IMG/VR virus record: IMGVR_UViG_3300025771_000034
Location: 1 to 54,758 of that record
Source: a virus
DNA length: 54,758 nt
Strand: one strand, 5' to 3'
The position numbers were made by a program, and so were the translations under genes. Of the stretch, positions 15,046-24,700 are shown one piece after another. The first letter of the stretch is position 1; every line of letters starts with the position of its first letter. The notes under the pieces were generated by a model. That model was not told where the DNA came from, did not search any database, and saw only the letters and a list, made by a program, of their open reading frames with translations.

Positions 15046-15996
15046 CTATTGTAATATGTAATGTATCTCGTTATCAAATGTATTTATAAATGTTTTTAGT
15101 TGTTCGTCATCCAAGTCAGAAACGTCTTTAACAGTATCAGGTAGATCGCCCTGTATTACTATGCTACCAAGGGACATTGATAACTTTTCTTTCATATCCC
15201 TTCCTGCGTCGTCGTTGTCTGACACTACGATTATACTAGTAAAATACTTTTTTAGCAAGTCCTTTTGCTTATTAGAAATATTTGATCCTAGTGTCGCCAA
15301 TGCCTTACCGCCCACTTGTTCAATGCGGATAGCATCAAAGGATGATTCTACCAGGAATATCTTGTTGGCAGCTTTGTTTCTTTGGATATTGAACATAGTT
15401 TTAGATCGTGGGAGTCCTGGGGTATTCTTGAACTCCTTGCCCTCTACAGACCTACCTACCATTCCTACACAAATACTATCAGGCGAGTAGATGGGAATGG
15501 TAATCATATCCTGCTTTTCTGAATATCCTATCTTATATTTTTCTACGCTATCTTTAGTAATGCCTCTGCCCTTTAGATAACCTGCTGCCCTATAAGACAC
15601 AAGAGCAGCATCATTTAGCCTTAATACGACTCCTTCATCAAACTCTGGATATTCTGGCTTTTTGTCTAATATCTTAAGCAAGTCAACCTCTATATTGTCT
15701 TCTGCTTTCTTGGAATAAATAAGACGCATTGCCTCAAAGTAATTTCTTTTTGAGCAGAACATTACGAGCTGAACTAAATCGCGTGACTCATGGCATCCAA
15801 AGCAATAGAAATCTCCTGATGTTTTAGATACTTCTGCTGCTGGTGTTCTATGGTTGTTATGATATGGGCAGTAAATTATAAAGTCTGACTCAATCTCTTG
15901 GACAATATCTATGCCGCAGGCCAGGAGTGTTCTTCTGACTTGCTCTTCTGAGTAGAATTCGATATTAGCTTGTTTTTGTCCACCCCATCGAACCAT
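15046..15996 (-). CDS. dnaG: DnaG-type DNA primase
   Basis: 316 residues, shorter than bacterial DnaG because it lacks the C-terminal helicase-interaction domain. A CHC2 zinc finger is present (Cys43, His46, Cys65, Cys68: CPYHNNHR ... FYCFGC), followed by a TOPRIM catalytic core with Glu217 in FLVESSFDAI and the DNDDAGRD acidic motif at about 260-267. It makes RNA primers for the DnaE polymerase. The start overlaps the upstream 107-residue gene by 88 bases, with GAAGAGGG before the ATG. Confidence 0.92.
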   Translation of the reverse strand: MVRWGGQKQANIEFYSEEQVRRTLLACGIDIVQEIESDFIIYCPYHNNHRTPAAEVSKTSGDFYCFGCHESRDLVQLVMFCSKRNYFEAMRLIYSKKAEDNIEVDLLKILDKKPEYPEFDEGVVLRLNDAALVSYRAAGYLKGRGITKDSVEKYKIGYSEKQDMITIPIYSPDSICVGMVGRSVEGKEFKNTPGLPRSKTMFNIQRNKAANKIFLVESSFDAIRIEQVGGKALATLGSNISNKQKDLLKKYFTSIIVVSDNDDAGRDMKEKLSMSLGSIVIQGDLPDTVKDVSDLDDEQLKTFINTFDNEIHYILQ

Positions 15997-16232
15997 TGCG
16001 CCCTCTTCTTTCCTACAAATACTCCGTATACCGATAACTTAAAGTCGAATGATTTTCCATTGTACATGATGGTAAAGTCAGGGTCAATATCATATCTAAT
16101 CAAATAACCTTTCGTTTTCATCATCATTGTTAGCATGAATATATGTTCATTTTTTATTCGGGGAATAGAAGATTCATCATAGATTTGTCCTTCTAGTTCG
16201 AACCTTTTAATCCCTTTGTGTACAATTGTCAT
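15909..16232 (-). CDS. conserved hypothetical protein, leaderless, overlapping the primase gene
   Basis: 107 residues from the ATG at 16232 (MTIVHKGIKRFELEG). The start is chosen because a TATAAT lies exactly six bases before it and it falls after the helicase stop; an in-frame ATG at 16295 lies inside the helicase gene. The sequence has IRYDIDPDFTIMYNGKSFDFKLSVYGVFVGKK, which I recall in small actinophage proteins beside the primase. The last 29 codons overlap the primase gene in another frame. Function unknown; a replication accessory role is an inference from position only. Confidence 0.7.
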   Translation of the reverse strand: MTIVHKGIKRFELEGQIYDESSIPRIKNEHIFMLTMMMKTKGYLIRYDIDPDFTIMYNGKSFDFKLSVYGVFVGKKRAQWFDGVDKNKLISNSTQKSKSEEHSWPAA

Positions 16233-16238
16233 AGGATA

Positions 16239-16244
16239 ATTATA
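16239..16244 (-). promoter_or_regulatory. -10 element of a leaderless promoter
   Basis: Minus strand TATAAT (16244-16239) followed by TATCCT and ATG at 16232. The geometry is identical to the promoter at 2910-2915 and predicts transcription starting on the start codon. A -35 match is weak (TTTGAG at a 16-base distance). Confidence 0.55.
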
Positions 16245-16251
16245 CTGGACT

Positions 16252-17472
16252 TTATTGGTCCTCAAAATCTTTGTATAAGAATCTGCCCTTGTCAAAGTCT
16301 ACCTGTACTAAAAACTCTCCAAGGTAGCCGTGTCTATTTTTTCTAAAGCAAGCCTCAAGAATATCAGAGGACGCTTCACGGCCAAGTGCCAAAACCCAAT
16401 CGGCATCATAAGCCAACTGCTTTGACCATGAAACCTGACCCAAAGTTGGAACAGTATTCATATTCTTTGCATCATCAGGTGTTGCAGAAGCAATTGCAAT
16501 AATAGGAGTCTGCTCCGATATAGCAAGAATTTTTAATTCACGACTAATGTTCTTAATCTTTACTACCTCATTATCCGTTGGCGTATTAGACTGCATAAGC
16601 TGAATATAGTCAACAAACACTATGTCTGGTGAGTATTGGTCTATTTTGCCCCGCAAAACTGCTGGAGTTACCTCGCCCAATCCATCATTAGAAACAATCT
16701 GAAAGGAGGGCATATTATTTAAATATTTATTACCCCAACGCTGAAACTCTTCAATATCAATTTCTCCAGCACTAATCTTACGATGAGAGAACTGACCCCC
16801 TGCCATAATAGTATAGGCACGATTACGAACCTCGCTCTCTGTCATCTCTAGAGATACAAAGAGTGGCTTTTTGCCATTCTTCCATGCCTGCACAGCAAGA
16901 TACAATGCAAGCCACGACTTACCAATAGCAGGATAAGCAAGAAGAATTCCAAACTGCCCTGGCATAATTCCAGAAGGTAGGTAGTTATCAAATCCTGCCA
17001 GACCTGTTTTAATGCCATGAGCACCAAGCCTATTTAGTTCTTCAATGTGTTTGAAGTATGCTACAGCATCATCTACATCTACAACGTCAATATCACGAAC
17101 CTCTGCAGAGCCACGCTTAAGGTCAGAACTTTGAGAAATAAGGGTATTAAGAGCATCTTGAACCTTGTTTTCCTGGAGCTGTGATGCACTAGTTTTTAGC
17201 AACTCCCTAATTTTACCGTCAAGGAAGTTTGTTCTTAGTTCGTCTACATGGTGCTTGGTAGCACCCACATCTTTTACTGGCTCAAAGTCTCTAAACTTTT
17301 CTACAACAATAGATGACGGAGGAACAGACATATTCTTCTCATAGTATGTCCTGATAAATTCCCAAACATCTCCATGTGTTCTGAATAATGAATCTGGATT
17401 TGCTTGCAATAAAACATGAATTTGCTTGTCTTCAAGGACTGCAGATAATACTTTTGCCTCTAGGTCATCCAT
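16252..17472 (-). CDS. dnaB: DnaB-family replicative helicase
   Basis: 406 residues from the ATG at 17472, chosen because GGAG lies five bases upstream and the ATG shares a base with the previous stop (TAATG). The N-terminal helical domain (1-110) is followed by a RecA-type motor. Motor landmarks are the Walker A variant AYPAIGKSW at 179-187, FVSLEM at 205, Walker B IVFVDYIQLM at 284-293 and a C-terminal FRKNRHGYLG arginine-finger-type segment. It unwinds DNA at the fork and works with the primase and polymerase encoded just downstream. Confidence 0.93.
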   Translation of the reverse strand: MDDLEAKVLSAVLEDKQIHVLLQANPDSLFRTHGDVWEFIRTYYEKNMSVPPSSIVVEKFRDFEPVKDVGATKHHVDELRTNFLDGKIRELLKTSASQLQENKVQDALNTLISQSSDLKRGSAEVRDIDVVDVDDAVAYFKHIEELNRLGAHGIKTGLAGFDNYLPSGIMPGQFGILLAYPAIGKSWLALYLAVQAWKNGKKPLFVSLEMTESEVRNRAYTIMAGGQFSHRKISAGEIDIEEFQRWGNKYLNNMPSFQIVSNDGLGEVTPAVLRGKIDQYSPDIVFVDYIQLMQSNTPTDNEVVKIKNISRELKILAISEQTPIIAIASATPDDAKNMNTVPTLGQVSWSKQLAYDADWVLALGREASSDILEACFRKNRHGYLGEFLVQVDFDKGRFLYKDFEDQ

Positions 17473-17780
17473 TAAGTCTCCAACCATTCCTTAGCACCTT
17501 TTCGTAAACGTTCTCTTAGTATCCGATCATCATCTTCTAATGTCTTAGATTGTAGCAGCCTATCAGAGTTGTACGCAAACCATGTCCAGTCTGGTGAGGC
17601 TGAGACAACAAAATAATAATCTACTAAATCCTTACACTCCTGATATCCATATGATTCTATAAGTGCTTCTGCAGCCCATTGCTGAGAATGAATATTAATC
17701 GGTTGTAAGGGAGCATTGTTTTCCTTTGCTACTTTTTTAAAATAGCTTATAAGAGAGTATCTTTGCTTCTTATCAACCAT
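17472..17780 (-). CDS. hypothetical protein preceding the helicase
   Basis: 102 residues, helical, with a conserved-looking centre (WAAEALIESYGYQECKDLVDYYF then PDWTWFAYNSDRLLQ in short pieces) and a basic C-terminal helix (RILRERLRKGAKEWL). It sits directly before dnaB with a one-base TAATG overlap on each side. A helicase-loader or helicase-partner role is therefore an attractive guess, but no AAA+ motif is present. Function unknown. Confidence 0.75.
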   Translation of the reverse strand: MVDKKQRYSLISYFKKVAKENNAPLQPINIHSQQWAAEALIESYGYQECKDLVDYYFVVSASPDWTWFAYNSDRLLQSKTLEDDDRILRERLRKGAKEWLET

Positions 17781-17980
17781 TAATCCATTTCCCGCTTAGC
17801 TTCCTCAATCCTACTCATAACTTTGCCCTCTACAAAGTCATAAACGCGATTCATTGCGGTATCTACATCTTCATCTTGACGAACATAGTCAGTACATCCG
17901 AGATCTACCCTCAGACTCTGAAAATTTCCAAGATTGAGCGTGTATCCAAGGTTTACAGTAACCTCTGTTTTTTCTGACAT
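17780..17980 (-). CDS. conserved hypothetical 66-residue protein
   Basis: The ATG at 17980 with AGGAGAAAAA directly upstream is preferred over an in-frame start at 18010 inside the previous gene. The sequence EVTVNLGYTLNLGNFQSLRVDLG is beta-rich and the end is a helix (VYDFVEGKVMSRIEEAKREMD). Similar small proteins occur in other actinophages in my memory, always without function. It overlaps the next gene by one base and so belongs to the replication operon. Confidence 0.75.
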   Translation of the reverse strand: MSEKTEVTVNLGYTLNLGNFQSLRVDLGCTDYVRQDEDVDTAMNRVYDFVEGKVMSRIEEAKREMD

Positions 17981-17988
17981 TTTTTCTC

Positions 17989-18525
17989 CTAATATGTTTG
18001 TTCTGACCAAACAGGGACAAAATCCCCATCCTTTGTCCTTGTATATAACATCAAGGCATCACCCATCTTAGCACGCAATTCTTGCTCAGTCAATACGCTG
18101 TTGGATATTTTCCCATCTTTTCTTGGTCTACCCCTATGAATTGTTGACATAACCTCTCTAATTTTAAATATGTCGTCCTCTGAATAATAAGATAGTTTAG
18201 TAAACATCCTTTCCCCACCTGGCTGGGTTCCAGTTGGCGGATCAATTAATCCCTCGTTTATATATCTATATATTTGTGCTGGACCACGATTTAAAAGTCT
18301 TGCTGTATCTGCCAAAGTATAGGCTCTTTTTTTATGCCTTTTAAAATCTGATAAAAGCATAGATACTTCTTTTTGATTAATCAAGTCAAACAGGTTTACG
18401 ATATTCGCACCTCTATTTGTGTTTAATAACCTTACTAATATACCGTCTATGAAAAAGATGGTTCTTGCTGGAGCTACCTGCCATTCACCTGTTTGGCTGT
18501 CTCTTTTTCTTTTTTTTCTAGCCAT
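17989..18525 (-). CDS. MerR/excisionase-like HTH protein with AT-hook-like motif
   Basis: 178 residues. Residues 66-115 (KRAYTLADTARLLNRGPAQIYRYINEG in short pieces, then GGERMFTKLSYYSEDDI) form a winged-HTH of the MerR/excisionase type, in which a helix-turn-helix is followed by a wing. A following RGRPRKDGK (131-139) contains the GRP core of an AT-hook. The N-terminus is also basic (MARKKRKR). It heads the replication genes, so it could be an origin-binding protein or a regulator of this operon. No recombinase is present that would make it a true excisionase. Confidence 0.75.
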   Translation of the reverse strand: MARKKRKRDSQTGEWQVAPARTIFFIDGILVRLLNTNRGANIVNLFDLINQKEVSMLLSDFKRHKKRAYTLADTARLLNRGPAQIYRYINEGLIDPPTGTQPGGERMFTKLSYYSEDDIFKIREVMSTIHRGRPRKDGKISNSVLTEQELRAKMGDALMLYTRTKDGDFVPVWSEQTY

Positions 18526-18662
18526 AATGCAAAATTTCCAAACTTTGATGGGGGGTGATATATTTTTCTATAACCACAATTTATGCAAAAAATTTCCAAA
18601 TGATTATATGCAGAATGAACTCTATCTACAAACATTTTTCCTTTACATCTTTTGCAGCACAT
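18474..18662 (-). CDS. 62-residue zinc-ribbon protein
   Basis: Cys3-x2-Cys6 and Cys26-x2-Cys29 (CKRC ... CINC) make a zinc ribbon, followed by a basic C-terminal helix (LWLEKKEKETAK). The ATG at 18662 has AAGGA five bases upstream and lies about 20 bases after the predicted transcription start. The 3' end overlaps the HTH gene by 52 bases in another frame. Together these support a real first gene of the replication operon. Likely nucleic-acid binding; exact role unknown. Confidence 0.7.
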   Translation of the reverse strand: MCCKRCKGKMFVDRVHSAYNHLEIFCINCGYRKIYHPPSKFGNFALWLEKKEKETAKQVNGR

Positions 18663-18688
18663 AATATTCCTTGTTTAAAATTTAGACA

Positions 18689-18694
18689 ATTCTA
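18689..18694 (-). promoter_or_regulatory. -10 element heading the replication module
   Basis: Minus strand ATGG-TAGAAT-TGTC (hexamer 18694-18689), the same core as the strong promoter at 6919. No good -35 is seen. The position between the last tail gene and the zinc-ribbon gene fits an early-gene promoter. Confidence 0.5.
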
Positions 18695-18703
18695 CCATAA
18701 AAA

Positions 18704-19135
18704 TTATGATAGAACTGGGAAACCTATTGCAATAATGTTAACAAAAATATCTAGGTTTCCACCAGCATTAAAAGTTATCCTAAATGTACAACTTGAGCTT
18801 GAAATATTTTTCATAACTACCGTTGCATCGTCGCCAATTGTTGATGAAGCACCAGAAACAATCGTTGCAGTTACGATTGGATTTCCATTAAATGGTGGAT
18901 ATGAAACAGTATAGTCTACTACGTCGCCATCAGTTTTATTTGTACTAGCAAAAACGTTTACTGTCTTAGCAAAAAATTTCATGTCTGATGTTTTAACACT
19001 TACATCGTTGACAGAAGAAAATGATGATGATCTATCACCAACAAGGGTGGTAAGCTGATTAACTTGTGTAGCTATTTGAGCTATATAATCAACGTCAAGC
19101 GGCTGGCCCCTGTTGGGCGTAGATAAGATTCCCAT
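18704..19135 (-). CDS. putative tail appendage protein
   Basis: 143 residues. The N-terminus (STPNRGQPLDVDYIAQIATQVNQLT) is a short helical stalk-like segment. The rest is beta-rich and Ser/Thr/Val-rich (DVVDYTVSYPPFNGNPIVTATIV ... GGNLDIFVNIIAIG in pieces), as in small trimeric fibre or receptor-binding tips. It is the last gene of the tail module. The specific role is inferred from position and composition; no catalytic motif is visible. Confidence 0.6.
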   Translation of the reverse strand: MGILSTPNRGQPLDVDYIAQIATQVNQLTTLVGDRSSSFSSVNDVSVKTSDMKFFAKTVNVFASTNKTDGDVVDYTVSYPPFNGNPIVTATIVSGASSTIGDDATVVMKNISSSSCTFRITFNAGGNLDIFVNIIAIGFPVLS

Positions 19136-19160
19136 ATTTTCTCCTTAGTAAATTATATCA

Positions 19161-19946
19161 TTAGGTAAAGACTATATCATCTGTTACAAATTGTATCTGA
19201 CCATTTATTTTAGCCACAGTATTGGGATTAGCTGCTCCTAGATCTAATGCCGACCTGAGAGATATATCAGGGCCAGTAGACTCCACCTTAAAACTATTAT
19301 CTCCATCATCTCCTACACTATATACCCTCTTAATTCCAGCAAACAATGAATTATCTTCAAATGGGGTGACTGCGTTATTGTTGTTTAATGTAATATTTAC
19401 ATAGTCTCCTGCTGAAAATGGCACATCTCTTTGAAGCCAATATCTTAAATAGTTTACTTTCCTATCAAATTGATCTACATTTACTGATAAAGATTCTATT
19501 CTTGGATATTCTGGTAGCTTTACCATTATTTGTGCAGAGTAGTTTCCAAAGGAGTATATTGATATTCTATTACTTAATGGTAATGGATTTATTGAAACAT
19601 AATTTGTATTTTTTCTACCCAAAAACGACAATGGTTCGTGAAAATAAAATGTTCCATATACTACACTAAAGTATGACAACTTGTATCTAACATATATATC
19701 AAATTCTTGATTAATATCTGCCGTATACCATGTTCCATCAATTCTATTAGATATGCTTGAATCAATAGAATATGATGTTGTATTTGTATTAAAGTCTGCT
19801 TGATCTAATGCCCTTTTTATTTCTCCAATTACAGACCATTGAGAATAAAGGTTTCTGTTTTTATTAATAATTCTATATCTAAACTTATTTGTTAGTTCAT
19901 CAGAAACAGTTGGCAAAGCACTCTTTGGAATAATTATTTTAGCCAT
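19161..19946 (-). CDS. hypothetical distal tail protein
   Basis: 261 residues, beta-rich. The start AKIIIPKSALPTVSDELTNKFRYRIINKNRN is reminiscent of modular phage tail proteins with fibronectin-like strands, and WSVIGEIKRAL and YVRYKLSYFS follow. The ATG overlaps the upstream stop by one base, so it is co-translated with the 462-residue tail protein. No enzymatic motif seen. Structural role inferred from the tail-gene context. Confidence 0.6.
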   Translation of the reverse strand: MAKIIIPKSALPTVSDELTNKFRYRIINKNRNLYSQWSVIGEIKRALDQADFNTNTTSYSIDSSISNRIDGTWYTADINQEFDIYVRYKLSYFSVVYGTFYFHEPLSFLGRKNTNYVSINPLPLSNRISIYSFGNYSAQIMVKLPEYPRIESLSVNVDQFDRKVNYLRYWLQRDVPFSAGDYVNITLNNNNAVTPFEDNSLFAGIKRVYSVGDDGDNSFKVESTGPDISLRSALDLGAANPNTVAKINGQIQFVTDDIVFT

Positions 19947-21334
19947 TATGCTATATTGACTCCAAAACGGTATTCTATGTATCCTTGTGAATTTTCTACC
20001 TTTAAAATTGTTTGACCATCATCAAAATTATTTCTTAATTTAGAGTAAGCAACCATGCCGTACAACGGATTTTCTGTATTTTCATTGTCAATTCTTATAC
20101 CGTCAAATGCTATATAAGATCCATCATAGTTTCCAGATCCATCTAATGTCTGTGCATATATGACTATACCATCGACTCTTGACCAGCTAAAGTTGTTTCC
20201 AAGGTCAAAATCTTTTTTCTGTTTAGATAAAATTATATATCTTCCATCGGAGAAATCTGAAGATGTAAGTAGGCTAGTTGTTATCGCTTTTTGAGCACTA
20301 AGGCTATCAAGAAATTCTATTCTTAGTCTCACCTTGCTAGGAGCAGACAAAGGAGACAGTTCTTGAGATATTACACTAAATGCAAACTTGATATAGTCAT
20401 TTGGAGAATTTTGACTCAAATTAAGTTTCAAAGAGTTTGTAAATATATATTTTTGTTTTCCTACTAGTTCCATGTCGTCATTAAGAAAGCTTGTCATATC
20501 CCCAGGAATCATCAAACATCTATTGTAAAATCTTGGATTTTCATACTTTTCTTTTCTTTCGAAGAAAGTAAATGCTTCATTGTCAGAATTGACAAACATA
20601 GCACATGCAGACAAAGATGTTGCTGGATCAATAAAGGTTGCTGAACTAACTACTCCCGACGCACTTGCAATACTAGTTGTTGTAAAAGGAATAGTGTTAT
20701 CGCTCTCAATCAAGCTTGGTGAAACATTATGATATGTCCACCCCTCTGTTGTCAAAAATCCAGATACTACACGGCTATCATAGTTAAGTGCCAATGAATT
20801 ATTGGCTGCGGGATACAGGGCAATTTCACTCATTTCATATCTTTGATCTGTTGGAAGTTCAGCTTTAAAAACAATTCTTTCTCTGTTATATGAAACTGTG
20901 GCTGTATCTGATGCTGATGCACTTGAATACCAATTAGATGCACTAATTGTTTGCTCATAAGTTATAGTATTAGATGTTGTAGAAGCAACAATAAAATTAC
21001 CCTCTTTTGAATCATTTGAAAGACTAGAAAACTCTACAAATATTTCATCTCCAACTTTTGTTCCATGTAACGATGGAGTTTCTATAGTTACAGAGTTGTC
21101 TGTTACAGACCAGGAACCTATATCTAAAACAATATTGTCATTTACAAGGCCGCGAGATAGTACAGGAATTCTAAACGCCTCAAAATCCATAGATTTTTTA
21201 GTTATTGGAGAGTTGTCTACCTCGCCTGTTGACAAAGGTTTTGCTCCAACGCCTACAGAAATATATGCAGCATATTCTGGCGACTCGCCAAGTAGGTACT
21301 TAGTTATAATTTGGTTGCCTTTAGAAGTAATCAT
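19946..21334 (-). CDS. putative baseplate/tail fibre protein
   Basis: 462 residues. The N-terminal ITSKGNQIITKYLLGESPEYAAYISVGVG resembles the start of phage tail-tip proteins that dock on the baseplate. The middle holds Ser/Thr-rich beta segments, and a jelly-roll-like part near 270-420 has strands such as YIKFAFSVIS and KVRLRIEFLD. It overlaps the upstream 154-residue gene by 14 bases and the next gene by one. Adhesion or carbohydrate binding is possible but not shown. Confidence 0.6.
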   Translation of the reverse strand: MITSKGNQIITKYLLGESPEYAAYISVGVGAKPLSTGEVDNSPITKKSMDFEAFRIPVLSRGLVNDNIVLDIGSWSVTDNSVTIETPSLHGTKVGDEIFVEFSSLSNDSKEGNFIVASTTSNTITYEQTISASNWYSSASASDTATVSYNRERIVFKAELPTDQRYEMSEIALYPAANNSLALNYDSRVVSGFLTTEGWTYHNVSPSLIESDNTIPFTTTSIASASGVVSSATFIDPATSLSACAMFVNSDNEAFTFFERKEKYENPRFYNRCLMIPGDMTSFLNDDMELVGKQKYIFTNSLKLNLSQNSPNDYIKFAFSVISQELSPLSAPSKVRLRIEFLDSLSAQKAITTSLLTSSDFSDGRYIILSKQKKDFDLGNNFSWSRVDGIVIYAQTLDGSGNYDGSYIAFDGIRIDNENTENPLYGMVAYSKLRNNFDDGQTILKVENSQGYIEYRFGVNIA

Positions 21335-21785
21335 TTTCTCTCACTCTATTTATTTTACCATCTGTCTCAACCTCTACTTGAACAAGTTCAGTGGTTTTAA
21401 CATTATTAAATTCCAAAATTAAATTTTCCCCATCATAATAAGCATTGGTCAAGAGGTTGTTTTCTGGAAGCTCTTGATTTTCATCATAATATGTTTCTTC
21501 TGGAATTTTATTTACCAGTTTAATTGAATATTGATTAAAGATAGACTGATATTGTGCCTTATTTATAAGAAGTAATGATGGATCAAAATCAATATTTACC
21601 TTTGTTAGATCTGATATTACCGAATATACAACATCAACGCCGCTGATGGTGTCATGTCTAACAAGATTAATTAATTGTGTTCCAGCAATGTCCTGAAAAA
21701 TATATTTTTCTATTTCAGACAAGTCAGATAATACCTGAGTCTCAATATTTACTATATCCCTCGTTGGTAATTTTATAGCTGCCAT
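21321..21785 (-). CDS. hypothetical tail protein
   Basis: 154 residues. The N-terminal IKLPTRDIVNIETQVLSDLSEIEKYIF is helical and the rest is mixed. It lies between the 1432-residue tail protein (one-base overlap) and the 462-residue protein, in a tightly coupled tail operon. No motif is recognised. A small baseplate connector is one possibility. Confidence 0.6.
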   Translation of the reverse strand: MAAIKLPTRDIVNIETQVLSDLSEIEKYIFQDIAGTQLINLVRHDTISGVDVVYSVISDLTKVNIDFDPSLLLINKAQYQSIFNQYSIKLVNKIPEETYYDENQELPENNLLTNAYYDGENLILEFNNVKTTELVQVEVETDGKINRVRENDYF

Positions 21786-24700
21786 TATATCTCTACCACC
21801 TTAAGTGTTTGTGTAATCTCTCCCAACATTTTTGAATAAACTATGTCATTAATATAAAATCTAGTTGATGAATCAACATATTCTACACCGTCTGGCAGTG
21901 TATAATCTATTGTAACAATATCTCCAAGCTGGAGGTGCGGCATTGGAAAAGTTCTAATAGTTGCTTCTCTTCTTGGCCTCATAGTTTTATCTATTATCCA
22001 TCCCATAATATTTTCAGCAAAATCTTGAGATTGAATATACATAGAGTCTAATGAGAATTCTTTGTTTCCATATTTAGATCTACTAGACTTTATTTGATTA
22101 TATTTTTCTAAATTAATTTGTGGAGAAACTATTTCATTACCCTGATATTGTGGGTCAGAGAAGTTTGATATTTTATTAAAGTAGTCGTCTACTGTAAGAC
22201 TCTGACTTGTATTTTGTGTAAAAGTAACTCCTAAAATTCTTAAATAATTTCCCGTAGTTTCATCAAGAACTAATGCCTTGTCTGCTGCATTGAATACAAG
22301 AAACTCTGCCTCATAAGATCCACCATAAAATCCAGACACTGTGTAGCCACGGTCATTTATAAATGTTTTTGCAATAACTGAATAAAAAGATGGAAAAGCT
22401 TGGTCATATTTAATATTAAAGTGTGCACATTCCCGCATAATTGTGCCAAACTCTTCAAAGTAGGCACGATACTTTGTATTGGTGTCTGGACCTATATTGC
22501 TTAAATATGTTGACTGAATAATGCCAGACATTGCGTACTTTTTTAAAAATTCATTTGTTCTAATACCATTGTTATCAAAAATACTAGTGTCTGGAATAAT
22601 ATTGTCGTTGGAATTTTTAGCAACTAAGTCATCAATTGCATAAATGTTTTCAAACATGCATTCAGAACTTGATCTTACAAACAGGCAGGTGTTTGTTTTT
22701 ATTGGCAAAGGGTCTGAGTCGTCAACAACCTTAATAAGAATATTATTTATATATAAGTAAAATCTTAATGCTCCACCGCTCAAAATTTCATATTCTATAT
22801 TTAAATCATATACAGTAGAATTTTCTGTTATTGCAAGCCTATCCTGACCTACAAATAAGCCACTATCAACCGTTATAGTTGATAGACCACCCCAAAGTTT
22901 TGTTGGAATTGCTTTACCATTTAGAGATGATTCACTTGATGCATTTTTATTTATCTTGTAAAATAATATATTATGAATAACAGATGATTCATTTCCATCT
23001 GCATCGAAAGTATAATGTTTTTCTAAATTTCTTTCTGTAAGAGCAACTATTTCAAAATAATATCCACTACCACTATCAGTATCTACCATAATTCCCATAC
23101 CGCCAGATCCACCACTGACGCTTGTACTATCTTGCATATCTAAAGATTGAATAGAAAAATAATTACTAGAACCATTTGCAATCTGACCGTAATTAAAATC
23201 TGGCTCCCCAATAATTCTCATTCTTGTTCCAAAACTTCTAAATGAAAAATTAGATGATAAATCTTTATAGATGTAAGAAATTAAGTCCCTATGGTTAGGA
23301 ATTGATTGTTCAGGTGCTGGGCCTTTAAATACTAAAGCAGAGGATTGTAATGTTCCTGATTCTGTGGTTCTTAAATCGTTAACAAGGCCATCAACAAATG
23401 TTTTTGAAGACATAAAGTTTTTAATTATTCCGTTTCTTTTTGACTTTCTTGCAATTTCGTTTACAGCATCAGATTCTACTCTTTTTGTTGAGCTTATTTC
23501 TGGATATGAAATATTTTCTGTGGGAGTTGTAGTAAAAAGGTATTCAGACGCTGTTCTTACTCCATATGTATTTGTATTGTTTGACCAATATTCTGGAAGA
23601 CCTGCAGAATGATTTGTTATTTCTGTACCAAACTGACCGCGACCGTGTATACGGACTTCTCCATTTTTTAAAAATGTTGTTCCATTTATTGTTTCATAAT
23701 ATGGTTCAGAGAATATTCTTATCCTTCCAGTAGGGTATATTTTCCCATTAAATGGCAAAGAAGAAAAATATTTTTGATATTCTTGATTATTCGATATCCA
23801 AACTGTTGGAGTTTCTGTTCCAGGTACTGCAAATTCTACAGCATCAAATCTAATTATTTCACCATTTGCATATAGGTAACCCTGGAATCTTGGAATCCAA
23901 TAAATGCTTTCTCCTACATCAATAACATTGTTCACCATTTCTCTATTTACAACAGATGGAGGATTAATAGACAAGTCATTATTTAGTGCCATAGCTCCCA
24001 GAGTGTAACCAGAGGAATCTTTTGAGGCTTCATTTACAGTTTTTGTTTGTTCTGTTGCACTTACTTCCCACAAAAGGACTGGCTTATACTTGTAAGTTCT
24101 TTCTTCATCTAGTAAAAATGAAGATTTTAATGTAGATACTGAGCGTTGTATATATCTAATCGTATAGTCAATTCTTCCGTCATTAATTATTTTTGTTTCT
24201 GAACTATCTATTGATTCAATATTTGCTAATGGTGAATTATTTCCAGAAAGAACGAAATCTATTTCACGATCTGTCTCTGATGGGAAAAGATATTCTTTTG
24301 ACATTACAATAAAATTATTATATTCATCAAAAAACATTGCTGTTTGAGTTGCCTGCGCTAGCCTTTGTAAAATTTCAGCAACACTTATGTTTGGCTCAAT
24401 AAAAAAGAATGGAAGAATTGGATCGTTTTCTTCTGTAATATTTTTAAATAAGTAATTACTAAACCCTATGTAATCAAGAACGGTTGCTACTGCATATGTC
24501 AGTGTAGTTTCTTGGCTTAGGAGGCTTGGGGCATTGGTTGTCTCTAGTTTAAAAAATAAGTCTCTTAATGGGACAGATATTACTGAATCTCCCCCAGAAG
24601 GTCTGGGGAAAATTTCTGCATATAAAGTTTTTATTGGAATATATTTATCCGAACCATTAACATCAAGTATTGTTTCATAAAAAACAAACTTTGTATTTTG

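Noticed and set aside
17989-18525. Excisionase implying a temperate phage
   Set aside because: No integrase, attachment site or repressor is seen in the window; a regulatory or origin-binding role is as likely.
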